Below are positions 1-8,314 of a stretch of 64,000 bases of DNA, piece by piece. The stretch's first letter is position 1, and each line of letters starts with the position of its first letter. Where the stretch lies: contig NZ_JAUSYN010000002.1 of assembly GCF_030816915.1 (NCBI RefSeq), positions 7,081,501 to 7,145,500 of the forward strand, given 5' to 3'. The stretch comes from Streptomyces sp. B3I8 (GTDB lineage Bacteria > Actinomycetota > Actinomycetes > Streptomycetales > Streptomycetaceae). The translations under genes and the position numbers were made by a program. The notes under the pieces were generated by a model. That model saw only the letters and a program-made list of their open reading frames with translations, ran no database searches and had not been told where the DNA came from.

Positions 1-816
1 GCACTGCCGGGCGAGCAGCAGGGCAACTACCGCACCACGTTCTTCGACGACTTCACCACCTCCTCCCTGGACCGCTCCAAGTGGCGGGTGGTCCGCACCG
101 GCACCGAGATGGGCCCGGTCAACGGCGAGTCGCAGGCCTACGTCGACTCCACCGACAACGTCCGCACCGAGAACGGCAACCTGGTGCTGCGCGCCAAGTA
201 CTGCAAGGGCTGCACCACGGCGGGCGGCGGCACCTACGACTTCACCTCGGGCCGCGTCGACACCAACACCAAGTTCGACTTCACCTACGGCAAGGTCAGC
301 GCCCGCATGAAGCTGCCCGTCGGCGACGGCTACTGGCCCGCGTTCTGGCTGCTCGGCAGCAACGTCGACGACCCCTCGGTGTCCTGGCCGGCCTCCGGCG
401 AGACCGACATCATGGAGAACATCGGCTACGGCGACTGGACCAGCTCCGCCCTGCACGGGCCGGGCTACTCGGCCGACGGCAACATCGGCGCCCGGCAGAC
501 CTATCCGAACGGCGGCACCGCCGACCAGTGGCACACCTACGCGGTCGAGTGGACGCCGACGGCGATGCGTTTCTACGTCGACGACCGGCTCGTCCAGGAG
601 ACCACCCGCAACGTCCTGGAATCGACGCGCGGCAAGTGGGTCTACGACCACAACCAGTACGTCATCCTCAACCTCGCGCTCGGCGGCGCGTACCCGGCCG
701 GCTGGAACAAGGTGACCAGCCCCTACTGGGGGCTGCCGCAGTCCAGCGTCGACCGGATCGCGGCCGGCAACGTACAGGCGGAGGTGGACTGGGTCCGCGT
801 CGAGCAGAAGGGGTGA
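1..816 (+). CDS. GH16 endo-beta-glucanase, 5'-truncated by window edge
   Basis: The frame is already open at the first base, so the N-terminus and any signal peptide lie outside the window; 271 residues remain. The catalytic motif of glycoside hydrolase family 16 is seen as GETDIMENIG (nucleophile E134, D136, acid/base E139, numbered from the window edge), followed by the family's WHTYAVEWTP and a terminal VDWVRV strand. GH16 enzymes of this type hydrolyse beta-1,3 or mixed-linkage glucans outside the cell. No carbohydrate-binding module follows the catalytic domain. The exact glucan is not readable from sequence. A strong hairpin follows the stop, so this is probably the end of a transcript. 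Confidence 0.9.
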   Translation, partial: ALPGEQQGNYRTTFFDDFTTSSLDRSKWRVVRTGTEMGPVNGESQAYVDSTDNVRTENGNLVLRAKYCKGCTTAGGGTYDFTSGRVDTNTKFDFTYGKVSARMKLPVGDGYWPAFWLLGSNVDDPSVSWPASGETDIMENIGYGDWTSSALHGPGYSADGNIGARQTYPNGGTADQWHTYAVEWTPTAMRFYVDDRLVQETTRNVLESTRGKWVYDHNQYVILNLALGGAYPAGWNKVTSPYWGLPQSSVDRIAAGNVQAEVDWVRVEQKG

Positions 817-821
817 CGAGC

Positions 822-862
822 GGGCCCCGCCCCCCGCAGCGTCAGGCGGGGGGCGGGGGCCG
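822..862. terminator. GC-rich hairpin terminator
   Basis: A near-perfect inverted repeat of about 15 bp (arms roughly 823-837 and 845-861, one bulged base, loop agcgtcag) begins six bases after the glucanase stop. There is no U-run, which is common for actinomycete terminators. It may also serve the convergent gene ending at 933. Confidence 0.6.
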
Positions 863-932
863 TCGGCCGTCCGGGACGAGGAGCGCGGACCGGGACCGGG
901 TGCGCGGTCCGGGCGCGCTGTTCCTGTGCGCG

Positions 933-1325
933 CTACTCCTCCGCGGCATGGCGCCGCATCCGTTCGTTGTGCCAGGCGATGGCCCGGCGCAGTTCCGGCT
1001 CGTGCAGCCCGGTGCGGCAGCCGAGCTGGTCCATGGTGAGCGTGGGCGGGCCGGTGGTCAGCACCCGCGTGATCTTCGCGGCCCACAGCTCCTCCCGCAC
1101 GTAGGGACGCCGCAGGTACTGCTCGCGCAGCACCTCGAAGTGCTCGTCCCCGCAGGCGGTGAGGGCGCGCAGCCCGTCGTACCCGTCGTTCGTCGGATGG
1201 ACGGACGAGGAGTCCGGCACGTAGCCGCACTTGGCCTGGTCCTGCGGGAACGTCGCCGCGCACAGGTCGCACAGCTCCAGCGGGAGGATCCTGGCCGGTC
1301 GGGCGCCTTTCCTGCGCTTCCACAT
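933..1325 (-). CDS. Conserved hypothetical protein with Cys motifs
   Basis: A 130-residue basic protein beginning MWKRRKGARP. An early CDLCAATFPQDQAKCGY segment (about residues 19-33) resembles a small zinc-binding knuckle, and the C-terminal half is predicted helical. The ATG is preceded by a good GGAGGG ribosome site. It starts 21 bases after the stop of the glutamine amidotransferase gene on the same strand, so the two are probably cotranscribed. I do not recognise a named family and assign no function. Coding is supported by strong third-position GC bias and the ribosome site. Confidence 0.65.
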   Translation of the reverse strand: MWKRRKGARPARILPLELCDLCAATFPQDQAKCGYVPDSSSVHPTNDGYDGLRALTACGDEHFEVLREQYLRRPYVREELWAAKITRVLTTGPPTLTMDQLGCRTGLHEPELRRAIAWHNERMRRHAAEE

Positions 1326-1346
1326 GGTCCCTCCAGGTCTCGGGTC

Positions 1347-2216
1347 TCAGGCGGCCCTCTGCGAAGCGGCCGCGTCGGGGCGGAGGTCCGCCAGGGTGAG
1401 CCGGTGCGCCGGTGGGTCCGGCAGCACGACATGGTGGGTGGCGTGCAGATCGGGGCCGACGTGCAGCAGTTCGCCCGGCTCCATCAGCCGCCACTGCGGG
1501 TTGTCGTCCATGCGTTCACTGGCGACCACCACGGCGGGGGACTCGGCCAGGTGCGCGGAGCGGACGCGCAGCCGGCCGTCGGTGCCGCTGTGGTCGAGGT
1601 GCCGGGTGCCGTGGTGGCCGCCGGCGTGCCTGCGCAGCGTGTAGAGCCGGTGGGTCTCCGGGTAGCGCAGCGCCCAGAGTTCCTGGGGTGTGGTGAGGAC
1701 CAGGTTGAGGGCGTAGACGGGCAGGTTCTCGGCGATCCAGCCGACGGCGCTCTCGATGCCCGCGGCGATGTCGCCGTCGTGGCGTCGGATCTCCCGGGTG
1801 ATCAGGGCGAAGCACCGTTCCGAGTCGGTGTCGCCGTTGACCGGTGCGCGGTCCTCGCCGAGGTGCTCGTCGAGCCGGTCCAGGCCTTCGACCACCCCGT
1901 TGTGGGCGAACAGCCGGCCCTCCTGCTCGAAGGGGTGGGTGTTGCGGGTGTCCAGGCCGCCGGTGGAGGCGAACCGGATGTGGGCGAGGAAGGTCTCCGA
2001 CTCCACCTTCCGGGCCTCCCGCGCGAACGCCCGGTCCTCGCGGGCGGCCAGGGGCGCCTTGTGCACCACGGGGGTGCCGTCGTCGGCGTAGTACCCGAGA
2101 CCGGTGCCGTCGGGATCGTGACGGCTCTGCTCACTGAGGCTGTCGGGGGCGTCCAGCAGCCAGAACGTGGCGCGGGTGCGCCGCGGAGCGCTGCTGAGGC
2201 CGAACAGACGGCACAT
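1347..2216 (-). CDS. Class II glutamine amidotransferase (EgtC/YafJ-like)
   Basis: A 289-residue Ntn hydrolase beginning MCRLFGLSS, so after removal of Met the catalytic Cys2 becomes N-terminal, as in class II glutaminases. Further family segments are AHIRFASTGG near residue 95 and HNGVVEG near 125, which form the glutamine pocket. Proteins of this length without a synthetase domain include EgtC, which hydrolyses a gamma-glutamyl amide, and YafJ-like enzymes of unknown acceptor. No other ergothioneine gene is nearby, so EgtC function is not claimed. It lies downstream of gadB on the same strand; a link through glutamate metabolism is only suggestive. Confidence 0.8.
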   Translation of the reverse strand: MCRLFGLSSAPRRTRATFWLLDAPDSLSEQSRHDPDGTGLGYYADDGTPVVHKAPLAAREDRAFAREARKVESETFLAHIRFASTGGLDTRNTHPFEQEGRLFAHNGVVEGLDRLDEHLGEDRAPVNGDTDSERCFALITREIRRHDGDIAAGIESAVGWIAENLPVYALNLVLTTPQELWALRYPETHRLYTLRRHAGGHHGTRHLDHSGTDGRLRVRSAHLAESPAVVVASERMDDNPQWRLMEPGELLHVGPDLHATHHVVLPDPPAHRLTLADLRPDAAASQRAA

Positions 2217-2229
2217 CGGTCTCCTCCTC

Positions 2230-2328
2230 CGGCTCGGATCGGGTCGGCCCGGTTCGGGTCAGCTCGGTTCAGTTCGGATCGGTTCGATTCGGGTCGGTTC
2301 GGCTCGGCTCGGTTCGGGTCGGTCCGGA
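2230..2328. repeat. Degenerate pentanucleotide tandem array (NCCGA)n
   Basis: Read on the minus strand the gap between gadB and the amidotransferase gene is about 19 successive five-base units of the form NCCGA (accga, cccga, gccga, tccga and a few variants such as actga). It fills nearly the whole spacer. The array is unlike flanking sequence and looks like slippage-derived satellite DNA. It would be transcribed as part of the gadB message if the genes are cotranscribed. Confidence 0.85.
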
Positions 2329-2333
2329 CCGTG

Positions 2334-3764
2334 TCAGTCGCGGCCAGGGGTGCGCGGGTTCTTGGTCTCCGCGCCGTGGGCGAAACCGCCCGCGTCGTCG
2401 GCGTCGCGGTGCGGTTCGTGCTGCTTGTCCAGCCGGGTCAGGACCCGGCGCAGGTCCCGCATCAGCAGGTCGGCCAGGTCGTGGCTGAACCCGTTGCGCA
2501 CCACGATCCGCAGCGCGGCCAGGTCCGTGCGGTCCCTGGGGAAGGTGTACGCGGGCACCAGCCACCCGCGTTCGCGCAGCCCCGCGGAGACGTCGAAGAC
2601 ACTGAAGTGCTCCACCCCGTCCCGCATCCGGAAGGCGAACACCGGAATGTCGTTGCCGTCCGTGAGCAGTTCGAACGGGCCGAGACCGGCGATCTGCCGG
2701 GCCAGACCGGTGGCGACGTCCCGGCAGGTCTGCTGCACCCGCCGGTAACCCTCGAAGCCCAGCCGCAGGAAGTTGTAGTACTGGGCGACGATCTGGGCGC
2801 CCGGCCGGGAGAAGTTGAGCGCGAACGTCGGCATGTCCCCGCCGAGGTAGTTCACATGGAACACCAGGTCGTCCGGGAGCGCCTCCTCGTCCCGCCACAG
2901 CGCCCACCCGACGCCCGGCATCACCAGCCCGTACTTGTGGCCGGAGGTGTTGATGGAGGCGACCCGCGGCAGCCGGAAGTCCCACTCCAGGTCCGGGTCG
3001 AGGAACGGGGCGATCATCGCCCCGGAGGCGCCGTCGACATGGATCGGGATGTCGAGACCGGTGCGCGCCTGCACATCGTCCAGGGCCGCGGCGATGTCCG
3101 CGACGGGCTCGTAGGAGCCGTCGAAGGTGGAGCCCAGGACGGCGACGACACCGATGGTGTTCTCGTCGCACAGTTCCACCGCCTTCTCCGCCGTGAGGTG
3201 GAAGCGGTCGCCCTCCATCGGCACGTACCGGGGCTCGACCTCGAAGTAGTCGGCGAACTTCTCCCAGCAGATCTGCACGTTGATGCCCATGACGAGGTTG
3301 GGCCGGTCGGCCGGCTTGCCCTCGGCCCGGCGCCGGTGCTGCCAGCGTCGCTTGAGCGCCAGGCCGCCGAGCATCGCCGCCTCGCTGGAGCCCGTCGTCG
3401 AGCAGCCCATCGCCCGGTGCGGGTGCTCGGCGTGCCACAGCCGGGCGAGCATGTGCACGCACCGCGTCTCCAGCTCGGCGGTCTGCGGGTACTCGTCCTT
3501 GTCGATCATGTTCTTCTCGGCGCACTCGTCCATCAGCCGCCGGGCCTGGGGCTCGGCCCAGGTCGAGACGAACGTCGCCAGGTTCTGCCGGGCATTGCCG
3601 TCGAGCATCAGCTCGTCGTGGATCACCTGGTAGGCGGTGTCCGGTTCCATCTCGCCGTCCGGCAGCGCGTACCGGGGCACCCGCAGGGGCTCCCGGCTGA
3701 AGACCGGGTTGATCTCCAGATCCCGGCTCTCGTGGCCGTCGTCACCGTGGTGCTGCACGGGCAT
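2334..3764 (-). CDS. gadB: Glutamate decarboxylase
   Basis: A 476-residue PLP-dependent decarboxylase converting L-glutamate to GABA and CO2, with consumption of a cytoplasmic proton. The PLP-binding lysine is K277 in NTSGHKYGL, and D244 in HVDGASGAM would contact the pyridine nitrogen. The CSTTGSSEAAMLGG block (about 121-134) is also typical of GAD. Length matches the family (about 466-475). The frame stays open upstream to 4049, but the extra 95 residues are low-complexity and unlike GAD, so I chose the ATG at 3764. The acidic, His-rich C-terminal tail resembles the pH-responsive tail region of bacterial GADs. No GABA antiporter lies beside it. Confidence 0.93.
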   Translation of the reverse strand: MPVQHHGDDGHESRDLEINPVFSREPLRVPRYALPDGEMEPDTAYQVIHDELMLDGNARQNLATFVSTWAEPQARRLMDECAEKNMIDKDEYPQTAELETRCVHMLARLWHAEHPHRAMGCSTTGSSEAAMLGGLALKRRWQHRRRAEGKPADRPNLVMGINVQICWEKFADYFEVEPRYVPMEGDRFHLTAEKAVELCDENTIGVVAVLGSTFDGSYEPVADIAAALDDVQARTGLDIPIHVDGASGAMIAPFLDPDLEWDFRLPRVASINTSGHKYGLVMPGVGWALWRDEEALPDDLVFHVNYLGGDMPTFALNFSRPGAQIVAQYYNFLRLGFEGYRRVQQTCRDVATGLARQIAGLGPFELLTDGNDIPVFAFRMRDGVEHFSVFDVSAGLRERGWLVPAYTFPRDRTDLAALRIVVRNGFSHDLADLLMRDLRRVLTRLDKQHEPHRDADDAGGFAHGAETKNPRTPGRD

Positions 3765-4129
3765 GCGTGGTCCGCCTCTCGTCCTGCTCACCGGATGGAC
3801 CGGTTCGCTCTCCTCTGCGGGAGTTCCCGCCGCCCGCCCGGCGAACCGCCCGCGGCCGTACGAAAGCGAGTTCCGGGCCAGGCGGCCGACGGTTTCCGGC
3901 CCGTCTCCCGCCGCGGTTCCGGTCGGTGCCGGGGACGGCGTCCCGGTGGGCGTGGCGATGGCGTGGTGGTCGGTCACACGGTGGGTGACGCGGTCGGCGT
4001 GGCGGTGGCGTTCATCGGCGGCCGGGGGTGCTCCCGCGGCCCGGGTCACCCGGATGGGGGTCCTGACCGGGGCCCGGCGCCGCCTGCCGGGGTCTGCTGG
4101 AAGGGGCGTCGTCCCAGGAGGTGGTGACC
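3765..4129. other. Intergenic region between divergent gadB and a small Cys protein
   Basis: This 365-base stretch must carry the divergent promoters of gadB and the gene starting at 4130. Open frames cross it on both strands, but they lack ribosome sites and their translations are Pro/Arg/Thr-rich without family resemblance. I see no strong hairpin or operator in it. Confidence 0.5.
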
Positions 4130-4321
4130 ATGCACGAGATGCGCGTCGGTCCGGAACCCGGCAGTGGAAAACCGGTGTGGCACGTGGTGACCGAACAGCG
4201 CGGCACCAGCCTGTGCGGAGCGGAGGTCTCGGGCGGACCGGCGGCCTCGCCGGACGAGACGGACCACCACTGCCTGCCCTGCATGACCCGCTTCCAGCAA
4301 CTGCTGGAGGCGGGCCGGTGA
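4130..4321 (+). CDS. Small Cys-containing protein (putative zinc ribbon)
   Basis: A 63-residue protein. AGGAGG at 4116-4121 sits eight bases before the ATG; in-frame GTGs at 4121 and 4124 are too close to that site. It contains a single Cys in SLCGAEV and a CLPCM pair near the end, a spacing seen in small metal-binding actinomycete proteins. Its neighbours are gadB (divergent) and a transporter gene. Function unknown. Confidence 0.6.
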   Translation: MHEMRVGPEPGSGKPVWHVVTEQRGTSLCGAEVSGGPAASPDETDHHCLPCMTRFQQLLEAGR

Positions 4322-4554
4322 CCCCGGACGGGGAGCACGCCCCGCCCTCGTGAACCCCACCCGGCCCCGCCGTGGCAGCGGGCCGGCCCGCGCGCCCTCG
4401 TGCGCCCCTCCCGTGTGCCCCGGGGCAGACCGGGCAGGCGGTACCGGGTGCGCCCGGTGATCACCGCGGCGCGGCCTTCGCCCCGGCGGCAGCAAGGAAA
4501 CCGCCGGAGCGGAGCGCACGGTACACGCAGGGCACGTAGAGGAAAGGCGGCGGC

Positions 4555-6090
4555 GTGAGTGACGCGAGGCCTGACGGACAGTCCCCCCTCCGGCACCGGA
4601 CCGAGGTGCCGAAGAGCGTCGCGGAGCTGCCGCGGCAGGTCCGCGAGGAGCTGACCTCCAGGCTCCGGCGCAACCGGCGGGCCTTCGGCGCGGAGGACGT
4701 CCAGGTCGTGGAGGCGCCCCTGCTCAAGCGGGCCGTCGGCGCCTCGGCGCTCGGCAACTGCATGGAGTGGTTCGACTTCGGCGTCTACAGCTACCTCGCC
4801 GCCACCCTCGGCAAGGTGTTCTTCCCCGGCGCCTCGCCGGGCGCCCAGCTCATCTCCTCCTTCGCCACCTTCGCCGCGGCCTTCGTCGTACGCCCGCTCG
4901 GCGGCCTCGTCTTCGGCCCGCTCGGCGACCGGGTGGGCCGGCAGAAGGTGCTCGCCACCACCATGATCATGATGGCGGCCGGCACGTTCGTCATCGGGAT
5001 CATCCCCAGCTACTCCACCATCGGCATCGCCGCGCCGGTCCTGCTGCTGCTCGCCCGGATGATCCAGGGCTTCTCCACCGGCGGCGAGTACGGCGGCGCC
5101 ACCACCTTCGTCGCCGAGTACTCGCCCGACCGCCGCCGAGGCTTCCTCTCCAGCTGGCTCGACTTCGGCACCTTCGTCGGCTACGCGGCCGGCTCCGCCC
5201 TGGTCACCGTGCTGAACCTGGCGTTCAGCGAGGCCGAGATGCTCGCCTGGGGATGGCGCATCCCGTTCCTCATCGCCGGGCCGCTCGGCGTGATCGGCCT
5301 GTACATGCGGCTCAAGCTGGAGGAGTCCCCGGCCTTCCAGCAGCAGCTCGACGAGCACGAGAAGAGCCTCGCCCAGGAGTCCGCCGGCACGGAGTTCAGG
5401 ACCATCGTCAGGGAACACTGGCGGCCCCTGTTGATCTGCATGGGCCTGGTGCTCCTCTACAACGTCACCAACTACATGGTCACCGGCTTCCTGCCGACCT
5501 ACCAGACCGAGACCCTGGACCGCTCCAGCGGCTCCGCCGACGTGCTGGTGCTGATCGGCATGGTGTGGATCGTCCTGCTGATCACCTTCCTCGGCCGGCT
5601 CACCGACCGTGTCGGCCGACGGCCCGTCTACGCCGTCTCGGCGGTCGCCATGATCGTCCTGGCGGTGCCGTCGTTCCTGCTGATCAGGAGGGAAGGGACC
5701 TGGGGGCCCGTCGCCGGGGTCCTGATCCTGTCCACGCTGCTCGCGGGCTTCGCCGCGCCGAGCGCCGCGACGCTGCCCGCGCTGTTCCCGACCGCCGTCC
5801 GCTACGCCGCCATGGGCATCGGCTTCAACCTCGCCGTCTCCGCGTTCGGCGGCACGACGCCGCTGGTCACCGAGGCCCTGATCAACATGACAGGCAACGA
5901 CATGATGCCCGCCTACTACCTCATCCTCGCCGGTGTCATCGGGCTGGTGACCGTGAAGTTCCTCCCCGAGAGCGCACAGGTGCCGCTGCACGGGTCCCGG
6001 CCGATGGTGGGCTCCACGGAGGAACGCAGCGAGCTGATCCGTACCTCGAAGGACCTGTACCGCGTGGAGCAGGCGTCGGGGGCGCGCTGA
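4555..6090 (+). CDS. MFS transporter, metabolite:H+ symporter (MHS/ProP-like) family
   Basis: A 511-residue, 12-helix secondary transporter of the MHS branch that includes ProP, ShiA and KgtP and moves osmolytes or carboxylates with protons. The family hallmarks are present: NCMEWFDFGVYSYLA at the first helix, GDRVGRQKVL in the loop between helices 2 and 3, and a GGEYGGA segment in helix 5. A charged cytoplasmic extension of about 60 residues precedes helix 1. The GTG start follows GGAAAGG. A paralogue with a comparable extension lies at 46783-48291. The substrate cannot be read from sequence; betaine, proline or a dicarboxylate are the usual candidates. Confidence 0.85.
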   Translation: MSDARPDGQSPLRHRTEVPKSVAELPRQVREELTSRLRRNRRAFGAEDVQVVEAPLLKRAVGASALGNCMEWFDFGVYSYLAATLGKVFFPGASPGAQLISSFATFAAAFVVRPLGGLVFGPLGDRVGRQKVLATTMIMMAAGTFVIGIIPSYSTIGIAAPVLLLLARMIQGFSTGGEYGGATTFVAEYSPDRRRGFLSSWLDFGTFVGYAAGSALVTVLNLAFSEAEMLAWGWRIPFLIAGPLGVIGLYMRLKLEESPAFQQQLDEHEKSLAQESAGTEFRTIVREHWRPLLICMGLVLLYNVTNYMVTGFLPTYQTETLDRSSGSADVLVLIGMVWIVLLITFLGRLTDRVGRRPVYAVSAVAMIVLAVPSFLLIRREGTWGPVAGVLILSTLLAGFAAPSAATLPALFPTAVRYAAMGIGFNLAVSAFGGTTPLVTEALINMTGNDMMPAYYLILAGVIGLVTVKFLPESAQVPLHGSRPMVGSTEERSELIRTSKDLYRVEQASGAR

Positions 6091-6213
6091 CACCGGCCCC
6101 GACGTGGCCGAAGCCACGTCCGCGGCGTGGTCCGCGCCATATCGCGGGAAGGGGCGGCGGGGATAGTTTCCCCGTGTCCTCCCCTCCGCCTCCGCGATCG
6201 GAACGGCCTCGTC

Positions 6214-6741
6214 GTGTCCGCAGAACTCTCCCCGCTCATCGCCGCGACCTCGCAGTGGCTGACGCTCGCCTATCCGTCGGCCGGCACCGCGCTCGACTCG
6301 GTTCTCGCCGAGGTCCAGGCACGGCAGGCGGTCACCGTCGCCGCGTGGCTGTGCTATCCGACCGTGCTCGACGCCGAGCTCGCCGTGATGGCCGGGTCCG
6401 GCGGCTCCGACCGGCTCGACCGGCTCACCGGCATGGAACCCGTCGACGACGCCCAATGGCTCGGCCACGCCTGGCGCACCTGGGTGGACGAGGTCGTGGC
6501 GAGCTGGGCGGCATGCCTGCTCACCGACCCGCACCTGGCCGAGGGCGCGGTCGCCGCGATCACGGCGGGGGAGCACACGGACGGTCTGCCGCTCGACTTC
6601 CGGCGACTGCTCGCACCGGACGAGCGGGACGTCCGGGCGGCGGCCCTGCTGCGCCACCCCGACCTGGTGTCACCGGTCTCCGACCTGCACCGGGCGCGAC
6701 TGCTGGGGTGCCTCGGGCTGGGCGAGAGGCTCACGGCGTAG
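6214..6741 (+). CDS. Hypothetical protein
   Basis: A 175-residue soluble, mostly helical protein starting MSAELSPLIAATSQWLTLAY if the GTG at 6214 is used; the frame remains open upstream to 6127 but that part is Arg/Pro-rich and unlikely to be translated. It has no signal peptide or membrane segment. I do not recognise the family. It stands alone between the MHS transporter and a convergent membrane-protein gene. Confidence 0.55.
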   Translation: MSAELSPLIAATSQWLTLAYPSAGTALDSVLAEVQARQAVTVAAWLCYPTVLDAELAVMAGSGGSDRLDRLTGMEPVDDAQWLGHAWRTWVDEVVASWAACLLTDPHLAEGAVAAITAGEHTDGLPLDFRRLLAPDERDVRAAALLRHPDLVSPVSDLHRARLLGCLGLGERLTA

Positions 6742-6762
6742 CCGCGCGGCCGTGCCGCGGGT

Positions 6763-7518
6763 TCAGCCGACGTGACGGGCCGGGGTGGCGTGTGTCGGAG
6801 ACACGGCGAGGGTGGGCCCGGGTGTCGCCGGAACCCGGCGCGGGGCGTCCTCCGACTGCTTCACCGTGGCCTCGCCGGGTTCGTACCCGTCACGCGGGCC
6901 GGCGGGCGCGCGTGAGGCGACGGTCCACAGCAGGACTACCGCGCCGGCCGCGGCGAGCAGCCGGGCGATCCGGCGGCGCCTGGCCCTGGCGTCCAGGTTC
7001 CGCCAGGCCGGTCCGGCCCGCCGTTCCTCTGGCTGCCACAGCTCGCCGACGGCTTCGGCCGGGTCCCCACCGGACCCGCTGACCTCGCCCGCGTCCCACC
7101 CCGATCCGCCGGCCCCGTCCGAGCGCCGCGCGGACATGGTTCCCGGGCCGTCGGGGCGGGCGTGACCACGACCGGGCGCACCGGAGCGTGCGGTGCCGGA
7201 CCGGTCGGGACCGGGCGGATCGGCATCGGGCGGGTCCGCGTGGGAAGGGTTCGCATGAGGCGGGTCGGTGCTGGGCGAGCCGTCAGTGCCGCACCCGTTG
7301 GAGCCGGACGCGTCGGAGCCGGAGCCGGGCGCGTCGGCGCGGGGCTCGACCCGTGCGCCGTCACTCACCCGTTCCCGGGCCGACGGCTCCCTCGGCGCCG
7401 AGCGTGCGATCGCCCGCTCCGTGTCGTGGGCGAAGCGCGCCCACACCTCGTCCGGTACGGCGGGCGTGCCGCCCTCGTATCCCCGGGGGCCGCCGCCCCC
7501 CGCGCCCTGCTCGGTCAC
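6763..7518 (-). CDS. Low-complexity protein with one C-terminal membrane segment
   Basis: A 251-residue protein. The N-terminal part (VPDEVWARFAHDTERAIA) is folded-looking. A long Pro/Asp/Gly/Ser/Thr-rich linker follows, then a basic patch RARRRRIARLL leads into one hydrophobic helix (AAAGAVVLLWTVASRAP) and a short polar tail. The GTG start at 7518 follows a GGGAGCAGG ribosome site. The linker and single C-terminal helix suggest a cytoplasmic domain tethered to the membrane. Function unknown; the frame upstream of 7518 is not credible as protein. Confidence 0.55.
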   Translation of the reverse strand: MTEQGAGGGGPRGYEGGTPAVPDEVWARFAHDTERAIARSAPREPSARERVSDGARVEPRADAPGSGSDASGSNGCGTDGSPSTDPPHANPSHADPPDADPPGPDRSGTARSGAPGRGHARPDGPGTMSARRSDGAGGSGWDAGEVSGSGGDPAEAVGELWQPEERRAGPAWRNLDARARRRRIARLLAAAGAVVLLWTVASRAPAGPRDGYEPGEATVKQSEDAPRRVPATPGPTLAVSPTHATPARHVG

Positions 7519-7720
7519 GATGCCCTGCTCCCTGCCCCTCGTCCGCCCCCGCCCTCGTCCGCCGTCCTCACGGAACCGTGCAGGGCGGGGCGTCGGGGCT
7601 CCGAGATTTTCGCACGGACCGGTGCACCCCGCCGACCGGCACCCGGTCGCACGCCCCGCCTGATCCGGGTCCGCGGCGGCCCGCGCCGAGTGGAGTCCGT
7701 CGGCATCGAAAACCCGGAGA

Positions 7721-7743
7721 GCATTGCCGGATTCCGGCAATGC
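7721..7743. repeat. 10-bp inverted repeat, 3-base loop
   Basis: The arms gcattgccgg and ccggcaatgc are perfect complements around att. Its size and position in a divergent promoter region fit a dimeric repressor site or a small hairpin; which one cannot be decided from sequence. Confidence 0.7.
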
Positions 7744-7791
7744 GGGTCCCGCCGACGGTGGGCATGATGGAGGCGCGGGGGAGCACGGGGG

Positions 7792-7835
7792 CGGTCCGGG
7801 TGCCGGACACCGGCAGGTGTCCGGCACCCGGACCG
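7792..7835. repeat. 20-bp perfect inverted repeat, 4-base loop
   Basis: Arms at 7792-7811 and 7816-7835 are perfect complements (cggtccgggtgccggacacc on the left) with loop ggca. The stem is far stronger than a typical operator, so a hairpin or terminator role on either strand is likely, although no gene ends immediately beside it. Confidence 0.8.
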
Positions 7836-7905
7836 GTAGTACCCCGCCGCCGTGCCGGCGGTGTTCCGTCCTTCGCCCGACCGGTTGTGTCCCGCCGCCG
7901 TGCCG
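7831..7905. repeat. 27-bp direct repeat, period 48
   Basis: Positions 7831-7857 and 7879-7905 share gaccggt, gt and a 15-base cccgccgccgtgccg core, differing at three positions. The second copy lies about 70 bases before the start at 7977. It could be a repeated binding site or a local duplication. Confidence 0.6.
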
Positions 7906-7976
7906 CACGGTCCGCCGACCGTCCCACCGCGTGGAACCGGAACCGGGGCCCCGGGCCGCCGCCGAGAGGAGTGACC

Positions 7977-8201
7977 GTGGCCTTCCTGCTGCCGCTCGCC
8001 GCAGCCGTCCTGGTCATCGCCGTCGGCACGGCGGCCCTGACACGCGGGGACCGTCGGCGCATGCCCACGAGCGCGGACGGACCGTGGACGGAGACCGCCG
8101 CCGACGGACCGGGGACGGAGGCCGCCGCCACCCGCGCGCCGCGCGCCGACCGGCGCCGGGGCCGGGCCTACCGGAACCGTCGCCTGCGCGAGCGCGGGTG
8201 A
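7977..8201 (+). CDS. Small membrane protein with basic tail
   Basis: A 74-residue protein consisting of one N-terminal hydrophobic helix (AFLLPLAAAVLVIAVGTAAL) followed by an Arg-rich, disordered tail ending RAYRNRRLRERG. The GTG at 7977 has GAGAGGA six bases upstream; the in-frame GTG at 7971 is too close to it. Function unknown. Confidence 0.55.
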   Translation: MAFLLPLAAAVLVIAVGTAALTRGDRRRMPTSADGPWTETAADGPGTEAAATRAPRADRRRGRAYRNRRLRERG

Positions 8202-8314
8202 GACCCCTGCGACCTGCTGTTGTCAGTAGGCCTGTCTACTCTGTTCCCACCCACGCGGCTCCGGCCGCCGCGGCGCACGGACAGGGGGAGAGGGCACTGA
8301 GAGCGGGGGCGGAA

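Larger units (their letters stand above)
7519..7976. other. Divergent intergenic region rich in palindromes and repeats
   Basis: These 458 bases separate two divergent membrane-protein genes and contain no credible gene. They hold two strong inverted repeats (7721-7743 and 7792-7835) and a pair of 27-bp direct repeats (7831-7857, 7879-7905), described separately. The region presumably carries both promoters. Confidence 0.6.

Noticed and set aside
933..2216. Ergothioneine operon because of the EgtC-like amidotransferase
   Set aside because: No egtA, egtB, egtD or egtE gene is adjacent.
2230..2328. Pentamer array as regulator-binding iterons
   Set aside because: The unit is too short and too degenerate for a known iteron, and it is not at a promoter or origin.
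3765..4049. N-terminal extension of gadB
   Set aside because: The added 95 residues are low-complexity and GAD starts at the ATG at 3764, which gives the expected length.
81..4127. Very long open frame (1348 codons) on the plus strand
   Set aside because: It is antisense to the amidotransferase and gadB genes, has Arg/Gly/Pro-rich translation without domains, and arises from GC skew at codon positions.
4012..6657. Minus-strand open frame of 881 codons
   Set aside because: Mirror of the MHS transporter gene; Gly/Arg/Asp/His-rich with no domains.
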